A stretch of 48,477 nucleotides of DNA from the NCBI GenBank assembly GCA_947626025.1, contig CANQQQ010000008.1, positions 1 to 48,477 of the forward strand, in the 5' to 3' direction. The position numbers and the translations under genes are program-made. The notes beneath the pieces were generated by a model. That model was given only the letters and a program-made list of their open reading frames with translations. It was not told the DNA's origin and searched no databases. Within the stretch, counting starts at the first letter, position 1. Every line of letters begins with the position of its first letter. This stretch comes from an uncultured Clostridia bacterium. Its GTDB lineage: Bacteria; Bacillota; Clostridia; TANB77; CAG-508. This document shows, in pieces, positions 29,013 to 39,522 of the stretch.

Positions 29013-31802
29013 TTAATCTTCTATGGTATTATTCGCATCTGCTACATTCTTGTCATTCTTATCAGTATTAGTGCTAGTAGAATTTTGTTTATCTTCTTCT
29101 ATTTCTTCTTTTCTTAATCGTTCTAACTGTTTAACTAAATCTTGTAATTTTGTTATGTCTTTTCCCATTTGCTCCCAATCTGTAATATTACTTGATTCAT
29201 ACAAATTGTTATTAGCTTTTATTATTGATTCTATAAGTTCATCTACTGTATCAGTATTCTCTACTTCAATTTCAACTGCATTTTGTGAAGATAATAAGTT
29301 CTCTAACGCTTCTTTTAAGTCACTGCCAATTGCAACTTTAGTTCCTGATGCTACAACTACTTTCTTTAATATAGGTGTACTTTCCTGCTCATTTAATGAC
29401 AGTTGATATATTGGTACTACATATAATAATGTGTTATCTATTGGTACTATTATCATATTCTTACTTAATTTTGTTCCTGTTACACTTAAAGTAGATAATT
29501 CCTTAGCTATTTTCTCATCTTGACTTAACATATTGTTCAATTGTAATGGTCCTAATATATTTTTATTTTGCGAAAATTTATACATTGTTAATTTCATATC
29601 TGTTCCATTAACTGTACCAACTAAATATGATACTATACTTTGCTTTCCATATAATGTGTAAGGTAATACTATTCCTAGTTGTTCTTCTTGTGAATCTATT
29701 GTCTTTACCATTGTATAATATGGTGCCATTTCTTCTCCTACAGTTGTAGTTGTTGATGTTGAATATATTGGTGCCTCCCACACATCATCTCCTCTATATA
29801 ATACATCTGTTGTTACATTATGATATATTTTTAATACTTCTGATTGTATATTATATAACAATTTTGAATATACAAATTGACTTGATATGTCTTCTGGAAT
29901 TTCTTGTGCATCTTTAAATAAATTTGGGTACATGTTGTTATATGCCATTGCTATAGGATCTGTTCTATCTGTTAGATAGAAATCAACTGTTCCATCATAA
30001 GCATTTATTATTACCTTCACAGAATTTCTTATATAATTCAATGCATATTTTGAATCATTTTGTTCAATATTAGTTGACTGTGAATAAGGATATTGATTAG
30101 ATATAGTATATGCATCTAGTACCCATACTAAATCTCCTGAATTTGTAACTACTATATAAGGTTCTTCATCATATAATAAGTATGGCATTATTGTTTTTGC
30201 TCTTTGTATAATATTTCTGTTTGCTAAAATTGAACTATCATTACCTATAAAAGCTAATTTTATATTTCCTTGATTTATACCAAAAATCATTCTATCTATA
30301 AAACTTAATTGTAATCCTTTATTTCCTTCATAAGTATTCTCTGCATTTTGTAGTGAATTTATAGGATAATCAAATTCCTTAGAATCCTTATTTATAACTA
30401 CTGTATCATTTGTTTCTAGTCCATAGTATATTCTTGGTTGTTTAATTTTATTGGTATCATTAAAATCATTTGATATATAAAATAAATTTCCTGATGCATC
30501 AACTTTTGAAGCTGAAGTTACTACTGCCCCATATCCATGAGTATATTCATATGTTTTGTTATTATATGTTCTACTATCATTTGATATTTCTCTTGGTGAT
30601 ATATATGCTAATTGTGAATCATATAGTGTTGGTCTTGTTGGATTATAGCTGTAATATCCCGTTGTAGCTTGTGTTTCTTCTAATGTTGATAATACAACGT
30701 CAGAAGTTACTATAGGTATGTTTTTAATCGTATCATTATATTTATTTACATCTTCTGCTGATAGTGTGTCTATGTCATTTATCTCAATATCTTCTATATT
30801 AATATTATAAGCTGTTTTTGTAAATTCAATATTTTTTGATATATATTCTTTTTGTTTATCTAATTCATTTCTTTGTACAAATACAAACTGATATCCTAAC
30901 ATAACAACAAACATTAAAATCAAGTATGCTGGTACTGATAATAAGCTTATTATTATCTTTTTTGAATTTTGCTTATTAAATGCTTTTATTGCCATGTATA
31001 CAGCAATTACCATTATAACCGCTAATATTCTATATCCCCAAACTTCTATAATTTTTTCCGTTAAACCTGCTCCAGTTATTACTGTTCCTTTTGTATCATT
31101 TAAAGTTAGAAAATTATTTAATACAACTCCTTGTGTTTTTACAATTACTAATAGAGCTATTCCTATTATTATTAACATTGCATATGTTAATAATTGTTTA
31201 ATAAAGGAACTATTTCTTAACATTTTTCCATCAATTGATTCAAAAAATATATTAAATGATACAATATAGTAAATTCCTGTGTATATTGTTAATCCTATAA
31301 TTAATGCTATGAAATAATACATTACCATTTCAATAAATGGTTTTTGGAACATATAAAAACTAACATCTGCATTAAATATTGGATCAGCTATATTAAATTG
31401 CGTTGCATTAAATACTGTCATAGTCGTTTTCAACATCCAGCTCGATGTGATTACTGATACAATTAACGCCAATACAAACGCTATACTTTTATTAGCTAAC
31501 TTTGGTAATTTCTTATCCTCTTGCTCAAAAAATTTTTTTAACCCTCTTCTTATTATAATATTAGTAATATAAATACTAAAAAATATAATAACAAAATTTA
31601 TTAATGTTATATATCTTAAATACGTGTTATTTTGATTAAATATTTCTACATATTCTTCTCCAATTTCTGAAATTTGTAGGAATTGAGCTCTGTAACTTAT
31701 ATATGAATATAATATAAAAATAATAGCTACTACTAATACTAGAATAACTTTCCATTTACTCTTTTTATTCTTGTTGTTTTGTTTTATTTCTTCTTTCTCC
31801 AT
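29013..31802 (-). CDS. UPF0182 family membrane protein
   Basis: 929 aa; N-terminal TM bundle, FIDRMIFGINQGNIKL, IMPYLLYDEEPYIVV..WVLDAYT, YIRNSVKVIINAYDGTVDFYLTD. Confidence 0.92.
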   Translation of the reverse strand: MEKEEIKQNNKNKKSKWKVILVLVVAIIFILYSYISYRAQFLQISEIGEEYVEIFNQNNTYLRYITLINFVIIFFSIYITNIIIRRGLKKFFEQEDKKLPKLANKSIAFVLALIVSVITSSWMLKTTMTVFNATQFNIADPIFNADVSFYMFQKPFIEMVMYYFIALIIGLTIYTGIYYIVSFNIFFESIDGKMLRNSSFIKQLLTYAMLIIIGIALLVIVKTQGVVLNNFLTLNDTKGTVITGAGLTEKIIEVWGYRILAVIMVIAVYMAIKAFNKQNSKKIIISLLSVPAYLILMFVVMLGYQFVFVQRNELDKQKEYISKNIEFTKTAYNINIEDIEINDIDTLSAEDVNKYNDTIKNIPIVTSDVVLSTLEETQATTGYYSYNPTRPTLYDSQLAYISPREISNDSRTYNNKTYEYTHGYGAVVTSASKVDASGNLFYISNDFNDTNKIKQPRIYYGLETNDTVVINKDSKEFDYPINSLQNAENTYEGNKGLQLSFIDRMIFGINQGNIKLAFIGNDSSILANRNIIQRAKTIMPYLLYDEEPYIVVTNSGDLVWVLDAYTISNQYPYSQSTNIEQNDSKYALNYIRNSVKVIINAYDGTVDFYLTDRTDPIAMAYNNMYPNLFKDAQEIPEDISSQFVYSKLLYNIQSEVLKIYHNVTTDVLYRGDDVWEAPIYSTSTTTTVGEEMAPYYTMVKTIDSQEEQLGIVLPYTLYGKQSIVSYLVGTVNGTDMKLTMYKFSQNKNILGPLQLNNMLSQDEKIAKELSTLSVTGTKLSKNMIIVPIDNTLLYVVPIYQLSLNEQESTPILKKVVVASGTKVAIGSDLKEALENLLSSQNAVEIEVENTDTVDELIESIIKANNNLYESSNITDWEQMGKDITKLQDLVKQLERLRKEEIEEDKQNSTSTNTDKNDKNVADANNTIED

Positions 31803-31819
31803 TTTAAATATCCTTTCTC

Positions 31820-32725
31820 TTATATAATTGCTTTTGCAAAGTCTTCTGCGATGAACTGTTGCATATCGTCTATTTTTTCTCCAATTCCAATAAACTTAAC
31901 TGGTATCTTATTTTCATTAACAATTCCAAGTACCACTCCACCTTTTGCTGTTCCATCTAATTTAGTTAAAATAATTCCAGTTAATGGTGTTATTTCTTTA
32001 AATGCTTTCACTTGCTGTATTGCATTTTGGCCTGTAGTCGCATCTAATACCAGTAACACTTCTTTTGATGATTGAGGAAGCTCTTTTTCAATAACTTTTT
32101 CTATTTTTAATAGCTCGTCCATTAAATATTTTTTATTATGAAGTCTCCCTGCAGTATCACAAATTAATACATCTGCATTGTTATTTTTAGCAGTTCTAAT
32201 TGCATCAAATATTACTGAAGCTGGATCTGTTCCTTCGTTTCTTTTTACTATATCGCAATTTGCTCTATTTGCCCAAATTTCAAGTTGCTCTACTGCTGCT
32301 GCTCTAAATGTGTCTGCTGCCGCAATAACTACTTTCTTCCCTTGTTTTCTTAGGTTATTTGCAATTTTACCTATTGAAGTAGTTTTTCCAACGCCATTTA
32401 CTCCAACAACTAATATAACTGATGGTATAGTTTCAAGTTTTAAATCATTGTCAATTTCTGATAAAATATTTACCATTTCCTGCCTTAAAGCATCTTTTAC
32501 TAATTCTGAATCTTTAATATTTTCTTTTTTTATCCTATCTCTTAGTTTTGATATTATATCTGTTGATGTTTCAATTCCTATATCTGACATTATCAAGATT
32601 TCTTCCAATTCCTCAAGTAATTCCTCATCAACTTTTCTAAAATTGCTAAACACATCATTAATTTTCTCATCAAATGAAGATTTTGTCTTGCTTAGTCCTT
32701 GCTTCAACTTATCAAAAAATCCCAT
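31820..32725 (-). CDS. ftsY: Signal recognition particle receptor FtsY
   Basis: MGFFDKLKQGLSKTK, GVNGVGKTTSIGKIA, ADTFRAAAVEQLEIW, DTAGRLHNK, TKLDGTAKGG. Confidence 0.97.
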   Translation of the reverse strand: MGFFDKLKQGLSKTKSSFDEKINDVFSNFRKVDEELLEELEEILIMSDIGIETSTDIISKLRDRIKKENIKDSELVKDALRQEMVNILSEIDNDLKLETIPSVILVVGVNGVGKTTSIGKIANNLRKQGKKVVIAAADTFRAAAVEQLEIWANRANCDIVKRNEGTDPASVIFDAIRTAKNNNADVLICDTAGRLHNKKYLMDELLKIEKVIEKELPQSSKEVLLVLDATTGQNAIQQVKAFKEITPLTGIILTKLDGTAKGGVVLGIVNENKIPVKFIGIGEKIDDMQQFIAEDFAKAII

Positions 32726-32897
32726 ATATTCATTCCTTTTCATATATATCTATAATATTTATAAATTATACTACACTGCTTCATATTTGTCCAGTTTATG
32801 AGATAAATAATCTTGAATTTATTTTTTAAGTATAGATATTTTGTTTATTATATCATTATTAAATGCATTATACAACATAATAAATTATTTTTATATA

Positions 32898-32926
32898 TTG
32901 ACTTTTATTTTTATTTTGTGTATCAT
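32898..32926 (+). promoter_or_regulatory. Likely sigma-A promoter for 32965-33273
   Basis: TTGACT-N17-TATCAT upstream of TTGGAGG RBS. Confidence 0.55.
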
Positions 32927-32964
32927 AATATTATAGTCAAAAGATAATTTGGAGGTTATATTAA

Positions 32965-33273
32965 ATGAAAAAAATTATAAAAATATTGTTTGTTGTTTTT
33001 ATTATATTAATTGTATACACTTATATTTCTAATATTTATGCAACTGGTTTAAATATGAATTTATCTGATAATGATTCAACCACATATGGGTCAGCTACTG
33101 CTAATACAGCTGGTACTTCTACGCAAAATTCGTCAACCTCTGTTTCTAATCCATCAGAAAGTGCTTTAGATAGTTTAACAGTATCTGATATGATAAATAT
33201 TGTATTATGTGCTATAGGAGTAATATTAATTTTACTTGGAATTGCAATTATAATACGTCAAAAAACAGTTTAA
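32965..33273 (+). CDS. Small exported Ser/Thr-rich protein with N-terminal signal/TM and C-terminal TM
   Basis: MKKIIKILFVVFIILIVYTYISNIYATG ... TTYGSATANTAGTSTQNSSTSVSNPS ... IINIVLCAIGVILILLGIAIII. Confidence 0.75.
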   Translation: MKKIIKILFVVFIILIVYTYISNIYATGLNMNLSDNDSTTYGSATANTAGTSTQNSSTSVSNPSESALDSLTVSDMINIVLCAIGVILILLGIAIIIRQKTV

Positions 33274-33277
33274 AACA

Positions 33278-33301
33278 AAAATCATCCGCATGGATGATTT
33301 T
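33278..33301. terminator. Bidirectional terminator between convergent genes
   Basis: AAAATCATCC-gcat-GGATGATTTT with T-runs on both strands. Confidence 0.85.
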
Positions 33302-34234
33302 TTATTTTCTTTTTATTTCTTCTATTATAGATTTTGAATCTAATTTAAAATATTTTATTAATTCTTCAGCAGATCCAGAAGTTCCAAATGTATCTTTTAT
33401 TCCCATTCTTACAACTTTTGTTGGGTATTGTTCTGTTAAAACTTCACATACAGCACTTCCTAATCCACCAATTATACTATGGTCTTCTATCGTTATTATC
33501 TTATCTGTTTCTTTTGCACATTTTATAATTAACTCTTGGTCTATTGGTTTTATTGTGTGTATATCTATTACTCTTATATCTATTCCTTCTTTTTGTAATT
33601 CCTCTTGTGCTTTAATAGCCTCTGATACACAAATTCCTGTTGCTATTACTGTTGCATCTGTACCATCTCCTATTTGTATTCCCTTTCCTAATTCAAATTT
33701 TTGATTTTCATCATATATAACTGGAGTTGCATATCTAGCTAACCTTAAGTATACAGGTCCATTTGTCATTGAAATCGCTTGAGTCGCCCATTTTGCTTCT
33801 ATATCATCTGAGACACTCATTACTATCATATTTGGTAAACCTCTCATTAAATTAATGTCTTCAAGCATCTGGTGAGTAGCTCCATCTTCGCCTACTGTAA
33901 CTCCTGCATGTGTTCCGCATATTTTTACATTTAACTTTGGATAACAAATGCTATTTCTTATCTGATCATAAGCTCTGCCAGTGGCAAATACTGCAAAAGT
34001 AGTTGCATAAGGAATTAGTCCAGTTGTTGCTATTCCAGCCGCTGTTGATAACATGTCTTGTTCTGCTATTCCCATCTCAAAAAATCTATTAGGAAATTTT
34101 TCAGCAAAAATACATGTCTTTGTCGCCTCTGATAAATCGGCATCTAGTACAACAATATTATTGTTTTTTTCTCCCAATTCAGCTAATGCTTCTCCATAAC
34201 TTTGTCTTGTAGCTATTTTCTTATCTAAATTCAT
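33302..34234 (-). CDS. Transketolase, C-terminal subunit
   Basis: ATRQSYGEALAELGEKN, FEMGIAEQDMLSTAAGIA, TIEDHSIIGGLGSAVCEVL. Confidence 0.93.
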   Translation of the reverse strand: MNLDKKIATRQSYGEALAELGEKNNNIVVLDADLSEATKTCIFAEKFPNRFFEMGIAEQDMLSTAAGIATTGLIPYATTFAVFATGRAYDQIRNSICYPKLNVKICGTHAGVTVGEDGATHQMLEDINLMRGLPNMIVMSVSDDIEAKWATQAISMTNGPVYLRLARYATPVIYDENQKFELGKGIQIGDGTDATVIATGICVSEAIKAQEELQKEGIDIRVIDIHTIKPIDQELIIKCAKETDKIITIEDHSIIGGLGSAVCEVLTEQYPTKVVRMGIKDTFGTSGSAEELIKYFKLDSKSIIEEIKRK

Positions 34235-34264
34235 ATTAATTCATTCCTTTCTGGTAATATAAAT

Positions 34265-35098
34265 CTATAAACTAAATTCCTTCATGGCTTGATTATACTG
34301 TTCTTCATTTGGAGCCTTTCCGTGCCAGCCTACTTGATTCTCCATAAAAGATACTCCTTTTCCTTTTATTGTTCTTGCAATAATAGCTGTTGGCATCCCC
34401 TTAATATTTCTTGCTTTTTGAAATGCATCTATTAATTGTTCTATGTCATTTCCATCTACCTCTATAACATTAAATCCAAAACTTTCAAATTTTGCTCCTA
34501 AAGGCATTGAATTCTTTACTTCTTCTATTTTTCCATCTATTTGTAAATTATTATTATCTACAATAACACATAAGTTGTCTAATTTACGATGTGATGCTGT
34601 CATTGCTGCTTCCCATACTTGACCTTCTTCTATTTCTCCATCACCTAATAAACAGTAAACTCTTATTCCATTGCTATTTAATTTCGATGCTATAGCTATA
34701 CCATTTGCTACAGATAATCCTTGTCCAAGTGAACCCGTGCTCATATCTACTCCTATAGTCTTATTCATATCAGGATGCCCTTGCAATTTACTTCCTATTT
34801 GCCTAAAAGTCTTTAATTCTTTTATTGGAAAATACCCTCTATTCGCAAGTGTACTATATAAAGCTGGAGATGCATGACCCTTAGATAGTACAAACCTATC
34901 TCGTGCTGCATCTTTTGGTTTTTCTGGATTTATATTCATTTGATTGAAGTATAATACTGTCAGTATATCAGCGCAAGAAAGTGATCCTCCTGGGTGTCCT
35001 GATTTTGCACTATATACACTTTCTATTATTCCTTTTCTTATTTCTCTTGCAATATTTTTCAATTCCACCACATCTGTAATTTTCATCTTCTTAATCAA
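34265..35098 (-). CDS. Transketolase, N-terminal subunit
   Basis: SAKSGHPGGSLSCADILTVLYF, GDGEIEEGQVWEAAMTA. Confidence 0.93.
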   Translation of the reverse strand: MIKKMKITDVVELKNIAREIRKGIIESVYSAKSGHPGGSLSCADILTVLYFNQMNINPEKPKDAARDRFVLSKGHASPALYSTLANRGYFPIKELKTFRQIGSKLQGHPDMNKTIGVDMSTGSLGQGLSVANGIAIASKLNSNGIRVYCLLGDGEIEEGQVWEAAMTASHRKLDNLCVIVDNNNLQIDGKIEEVKNSMPLGAKFESFGFNVIEVDGNDIEQLIDAFQKARNIKGMPTAIIARTIKGKGVSFMENQVGWHGKAPNEEQYNQAMKEFSL

Positions 35099-35273
35099 TC
35101 CTTTCTTATTTTCTATAAAACAATACAGTATTTGACCACCCTTTGTTCTTATTATTTAAGTTCGTGAGTAAAAAACAACTCTTAAAAGTACTAGATTTTA
35201 TATTAGATAAAAAACGAATTTTAAGAATTACTAAGACTTATAAAAGCAAAGCTATCCTTAAAATTCTTATCTA

Positions 35274-36071
35274 TTATATTAAAATTGAATATACAATTAC
35301 TATTATTCCAAGAATTACTCTATATATAGCAAAACCTTTAAAACTTCCCTTTTTCAAATAATTTAATAGGAATTTTATTACTAATATTCCTGATAAGAAA
35401 CTAAATAAAACTCCCATAAAGAATGCAAGTGTAAATTCAAATTCTGTAATACTTACTAACACTGCAGCTAAAATTATTGGAGTTGATAATAAAAATGAAA
35501 ATTTTGCTGCACTTTCTCTATCTATTTTTAGTGCTCTCGCAACAGTCATCGTTATACCTGATCTTGAAGTGCCTGGAAAAGCCGCTGCTATAGCTTGTGA
35601 TATGCCTATTAAAAAGGATTGCTTAAATGTTATATCTTCTAATTTTACTTCTGATGCTGATTTTTTATCTACAATATATAAAACTATTCCTAATACTATA
35701 AGTGCTATTGCTATTAATATCATTTCAATACCAAACTTTTCACAAATTGCCTCTGACACTTTATCTAATATTAGACTTAATATTCCTGCAGGTATTGTAA
35801 CTGCAACTATGTACCAAAATATTTTTCCTTCAGTTGACTTTTTCTTCTTTATTACTTGTTCATATCCACCTTTAATTAATAATAACCAATCTTTAAAGAA
35901 AAATATTGTTATAGCCAATAATGTTCCTAAATGTAATGCAACATCAAAGCTCTCTGGCATCTCCCAATTAAAAAACCATGGTATTAGGTTTAAATGTGCT
36001 GAACTTGAAATTGGTAAAAGTTCTGTTAATCCCTGTACTATTCCTAAAATAATTGCTTGTGAAATTGTCAT
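35274..36071 (-). CDS. uppP: Undecaprenyl-diphosphatase
   Basis: GIVQGLTELLPISSSAHL, FPGTSRSGITMTVARAL. Confidence 0.96.
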   Translation of the reverse strand: MTISQAIILGIVQGLTELLPISSSAHLNLIPWFFNWEMPESFDVALHLGTLLAITIFFFKDWLLLIKGGYEQVIKKKKSTEGKIFWYIVAVTIPAGILSLILDKVSEAICEKFGIEMILIAIALIVLGIVLYIVDKKSASEVKLEDITFKQSFLIGISQAIAAAFPGTSRSGITMTVARALKIDRESAAKFSFLLSTPIILAAVLVSITEFEFTLAFFMGVLFSFLSGILVIKFLLNYLKKGSFKGFAIYRVILGIIVIVYSILI

Positions 36072-36102
36072 ATGTTTTCATCCTTTCCTATTATTTATCT
36101 TT

Positions 36103-37341
36103 TTATTTTTCTCTTTCGCCTATCTCTTTTTCTAATTCATCTTTTTCATTTTCTTTATCTCTGTCTTTTCTCGGTACTCTATTTTTTGCTATGTTAAGCT
36201 CATCAACCAAGTTATATGTTTTCTCAAGGTGTTCTTTAGCTTTCATCTCTTTTGAAGTTAGACTTATCTCTTTTTTTGCAATGTCTTCTTCATCTATCGC
36301 TGGAATATCAAATTTGCTTGCTATAGGAATAAATATTGTTTCATTTGTTGCTACTTTAATATAATTATTATCTAACTGAATAGCAAGATTTACAAATTTA
36401 ACAGCATTTTCATAATCTCCTCTTAACATATATATTTTTCCTAAATTATAATATGCATCTGCTTCTAGTTCTTTATCCTCTACTGTTTTTATAAAATATT
36501 GCTCTGCCTCATCATATTCATTAGATATTAAATTAATTTGTGCTATATTATAATATGCTTTAAATAATAAGTTATTTATTGTTGCTGCTTTTTCGTAACA
36601 AATCTTAGCATTTTGGAAATCATTTAACATTGTATAAGCAATTCCCATACTATACAATAAATCATAATCATTTGGTGCATACCTTAAACCGTTTGAATAT
36701 ACATTTAAAGCTTCTTTATATTGTTCTAATTCACAATATACATCTCCTAATAAAATTGTGGCTTTCAAATAATCTGGTTTTTTGGACAATAAATTCTCTA
36801 GCATTACTTTGGCATCTTCTTTTTGATCTAGTTCTTTTAATAAGAAAGATATTTTATAATAAGAATCATAATCTTTTTTATTTAAATCAACTGCTACTAC
36901 ATATTCTCCTATTGCTTTTCTCATTCCACCTTCTTTTTCATATACTTCTGCTAAATATCTATGTGCGCCATAACTATTAGGATACTTATTTATTAATTCA
37001 ATTAAAATTTTCTTTGCATACTTCGTATTATTACTCTTTAAAGCAATTTTAACAATTAATAATTTTAAAATTTCTGCAACATTTCTACCTCTTATCTCCA
37101 TTATAATAATTATAAGTGGAATTAATATAGAAATCACATATATTAATGATTTTATTAATATGTTAAATTCTAATGCAAATATTATCTCAATAAAATTTAT
37201 TGCAATTCCTAATGCCTGTAGTACTAATGAATATATATATATTGTATCATTTTTTCTAATCATTTTAAAAAACATTATTATAAACAGATAGAATGCAACT
37301 ATGCTAAATATAATTTTTTCAGCTATTACCATATTTACCAT
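36103..37341 (-). CDS. TPR-repeat membrane protein
   Basis: N-terminal TMs followed by multiple TPR motifs (ALNVYSNGLRYAPNDYDLLYSMGIAYTML...). Confidence 0.8.
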   Translation of the reverse strand: MVNMVIAEKIIFSIVAFYLFIIMFFKMIRKNDTIYIYSLVLQALGIAINFIEIIFALEFNILIKSLIYVISILIPLIIIIMEIRGRNVAEILKLLIVKIALKSNNTKYAKKILIELINKYPNSYGAHRYLAEVYEKEGGMRKAIGEYVVAVDLNKKDYDSYYKISFLLKELDQKEDAKVMLENLLSKKPDYLKATILLGDVYCELEQYKEALNVYSNGLRYAPNDYDLLYSMGIAYTMLNDFQNAKICYEKAATINNLLFKAYYNIAQINLISNEYDEAEQYFIKTVEDKELEADAYYNLGKIYMLRGDYENAVKFVNLAIQLDNNYIKVATNETIFIPIASKFDIPAIDEEDIAKKEISLTSKEMKAKEHLEKTYNLVDELNIAKNRVPRKDRDKENEKDELEKEIGEREK

Positions 37342-37496
37342 TCCTTTCTACTTATATATTTGTATTTTATAACATTTACATTAAAAAGTCTATAGTATTT
37401 TAAAAAAGCTGTCATATATCTTTTGTAATTTTCATAAGTATTGTAAAGAATAGAATATTTTATTTATCTTTTGTTTTTAATAAAAAGGAGTTTATA

Positions 37497-38027
37497 ATGT
37501 TAATATGTAATTTCAAAATTAATTCTAATTTTATATTAAAACTTTTTCTTACCATACTTTTGGTAATCGTCTTATTTATTATTGGCATTTCCGTTTTTAA
37601 GCTTTTCAACACTTCTTCAAATAGTATCAATAATTCCAATATTTATAATTTGACACCAAGTAATTATACTAATGTATTAAAGGCTGTTCACAATAATATA
37701 GATACTTACGTTGGTCAACAAATAAAGTTTTCTGGATATGTATATAGAGTGTATGATTTTGATGATACTCAATTTGTTTTAGCAAGAAACATGGTAATCA
37801 GTTCTGATTTTCAAACATTAGTTGTAGGATTTTTATGTCATTGTGATAATGCTTCATTATATCAAGACAATACTTGGGTTAATATAACAGGAACAATAAC
37901 AAAGGGGAATTATCATGGAGAAATTCCAGTTATTGAGATAACAAATATTGAAGCAATAGAAAAGCCTGAAGATGAATACGTTTATCCTCCTGATGAAACA
38001 TATATTACTACTTCTACAGTATTATAA
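37497..38027 (+). CDS. Exported/membrane-anchored hypothetical protein, possible OB-fold C-terminus
   Basis: N-terminal TM; YVGQQIKFSGYVYRVYDF...NTWVNITGTITKGNYHGEIPVIEITNIEAI. Confidence 0.65.
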   Translation: MLICNFKINSNFILKLFLTILLVIVLFIIGISVFKLFNTSSNSINNSNIYNLTPSNYTNVLKAVHNNIDTYVGQQIKFSGYVYRVYDFDDTQFVLARNMVISSDFQTLVVGFLCHCDNASLYQDNTWVNITGTITKGNYHGEIPVIEITNIEAIEKPEDEYVYPPDETYITTSTVL

Positions 38028-38029
38028 CT

Positions 38030-39370
38030 TTATATATTCATAATCATAACTGCAACATTAAAGAATACTAGTACTGAACATGTATCTACTATTGTAGTTA
38101 TTAATGGTGCAGCCATTATTGCAGGATCAAGTTTTAATCTCTTAGCTAATATTGGCAAAATGCACCCTAATGACTTTGAGATGATAACTGTGATTATTAG
38201 AGTTATTCCTATAACAAATGCTAGTTGTAAATCTTTATACTGTATAAGTATTCTAATTCCATTTACTCCTGCTAAAATAAATCCAACTATTAATGCTACT
38301 CTAATTTCTTTCCACCATACTTTAAAGAAATCTTTTATGCGTATCTCATCATTTGCTAAACCACGAATTATTAGAGTTGAACTTTGTGCACCACAATTTC
38401 CTCCTGTATCCATTAGCATTGGTATAAATGCTACTAATATTGGAACTGCTGCAAATGCTTGTTCATAATTTGAAATAATTGCTCCTGTCACAATTGAAGA
38501 TAACATTAAAAATAATAACCATACTATTCTATTTCTTGCATGTGCGAATATGCTTGTTTTAAAATAGCTGTCCTCTGTTGGTTGCATAGCTGCCATTTTT
38601 TCAAAGTCTTCTGCTACCTCATCTTGCAAAACATCAATAGCATCATCTATAGTAATTATACCTACTAATCTTTCTTCTTTGTCTACTACAGGTAATGCTA
38701 TAAAGTTATATTTATCAAATTTTTTTGCTACCTCTTCCTTATCCATAATTGTAGTTATAGTTATAGTATTTGTATCCATAATGTCTTTTATTAGCTCTTC
38801 TCTCTCTGATACTAATAAATCTTTAAGTTCTACTGTTCCACGTAATTTTCTTTTTTCATCAGTTACATAACAGTTATAAACTGTTTCTTTTTTTAGTCCA
38901 ATTTTTTTTATTCTTTCGAATGCTTCTTGAACAGTCATATTTTCCTTAAGGTCTACAAATTCTACTGTCATTATGCTTCCGGCACTATCTTCAGGATATT
39001 TTAGTAACTCGTTTATTATTTTTCTATTTTCAGAATTAATATTTTTTAAAATACGTTTTACAACATTAGCAGGCATTTCTTCAATCAAATCTGTCGCGTC
39101 ATCCATAAATAACTGATCCATTATGCTTTTTAATTCTTTATCTGTCAAAGCATTTATTAATGCTTCTTGCACATCTGAATCAAGTTCTGCAAAAACCTCT
39201 GATGCCTTTTCTTTTGACAACAATCTATATATTACAATAGTTTCTTCTTCATCTAATTCTTCAAATAAAGTAGGAAAATCTGCACTATTTATATTTTCTA
39301 GTTTTTCATGCAATTGGCTTACTTTTTTATCTTCTATTAATTCTTTTATTTCGTCAATTATTTCTTCCAT
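38030..39370 (-). CDS. mgtE: Magnesium transporter MgtE
   Basis: MgtE_N repeats, CBS pair, PILVAFIPMLMDTGGNCGAQSSTLIIRGLA. Confidence 0.96.
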   Translation of the reverse strand: MEEIIDEIKELIEDKKVSQLHEKLENINSADFPTLFEELDEEETIVIYRLLSKEKASEVFAELDSDVQEALINALTDKELKSIMDQLFMDDATDLIEEMPANVVKRILKNINSENRKIINELLKYPEDSAGSIMTVEFVDLKENMTVQEAFERIKKIGLKKETVYNCYVTDEKRKLRGTVELKDLLVSEREELIKDIMDTNTITITTIMDKEEVAKKFDKYNFIALPVVDKEERLVGIITIDDAIDVLQDEVAEDFEKMAAMQPTEDSYFKTSIFAHARNRIVWLLFLMLSSIVTGAIISNYEQAFAAVPILVAFIPMLMDTGGNCGAQSSTLIIRGLANDEIRIKDFFKVWWKEIRVALIVGFILAGVNGIRILIQYKDLQLAFVIGITLIITVIISKSLGCILPILAKRLKLDPAIMAAPLITTIVDTCSVLVFFNVAVMIMNI

Positions 39371-39476
39371 CTCTTCCTCCTACCTGTATTTTAGTATTTT
39401 CCCTCGAAATTCTCATTTAATACGTGCAAAATTATATAATATTTTTATGCAATTTGTCAATACAGTAAAATCGCGT

Positions 39477-39522
39477 AAAATAATAGAAGAAAACATATTT
39501 ACCTGTTTTCTTCTATTATTTT
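39477..39522. terminator. 19-bp inverted repeat overlapping gmk 3' end; probable terminator
   Basis: AAAATAATAGAAGAAAACA-tatttacc-TGTTTTCTTCTATTATTTT; gmk stop codon (39499-39501) lies in the loop. Confidence 0.7.

Noticed and set aside
33302-35098. Transketolase split into two ORFs, resembling a frameshift
   Set aside because: Separate N- and C-terminal transketolase subunits, each with its own start and spacing, are a normal arrangement in Firmicutes.
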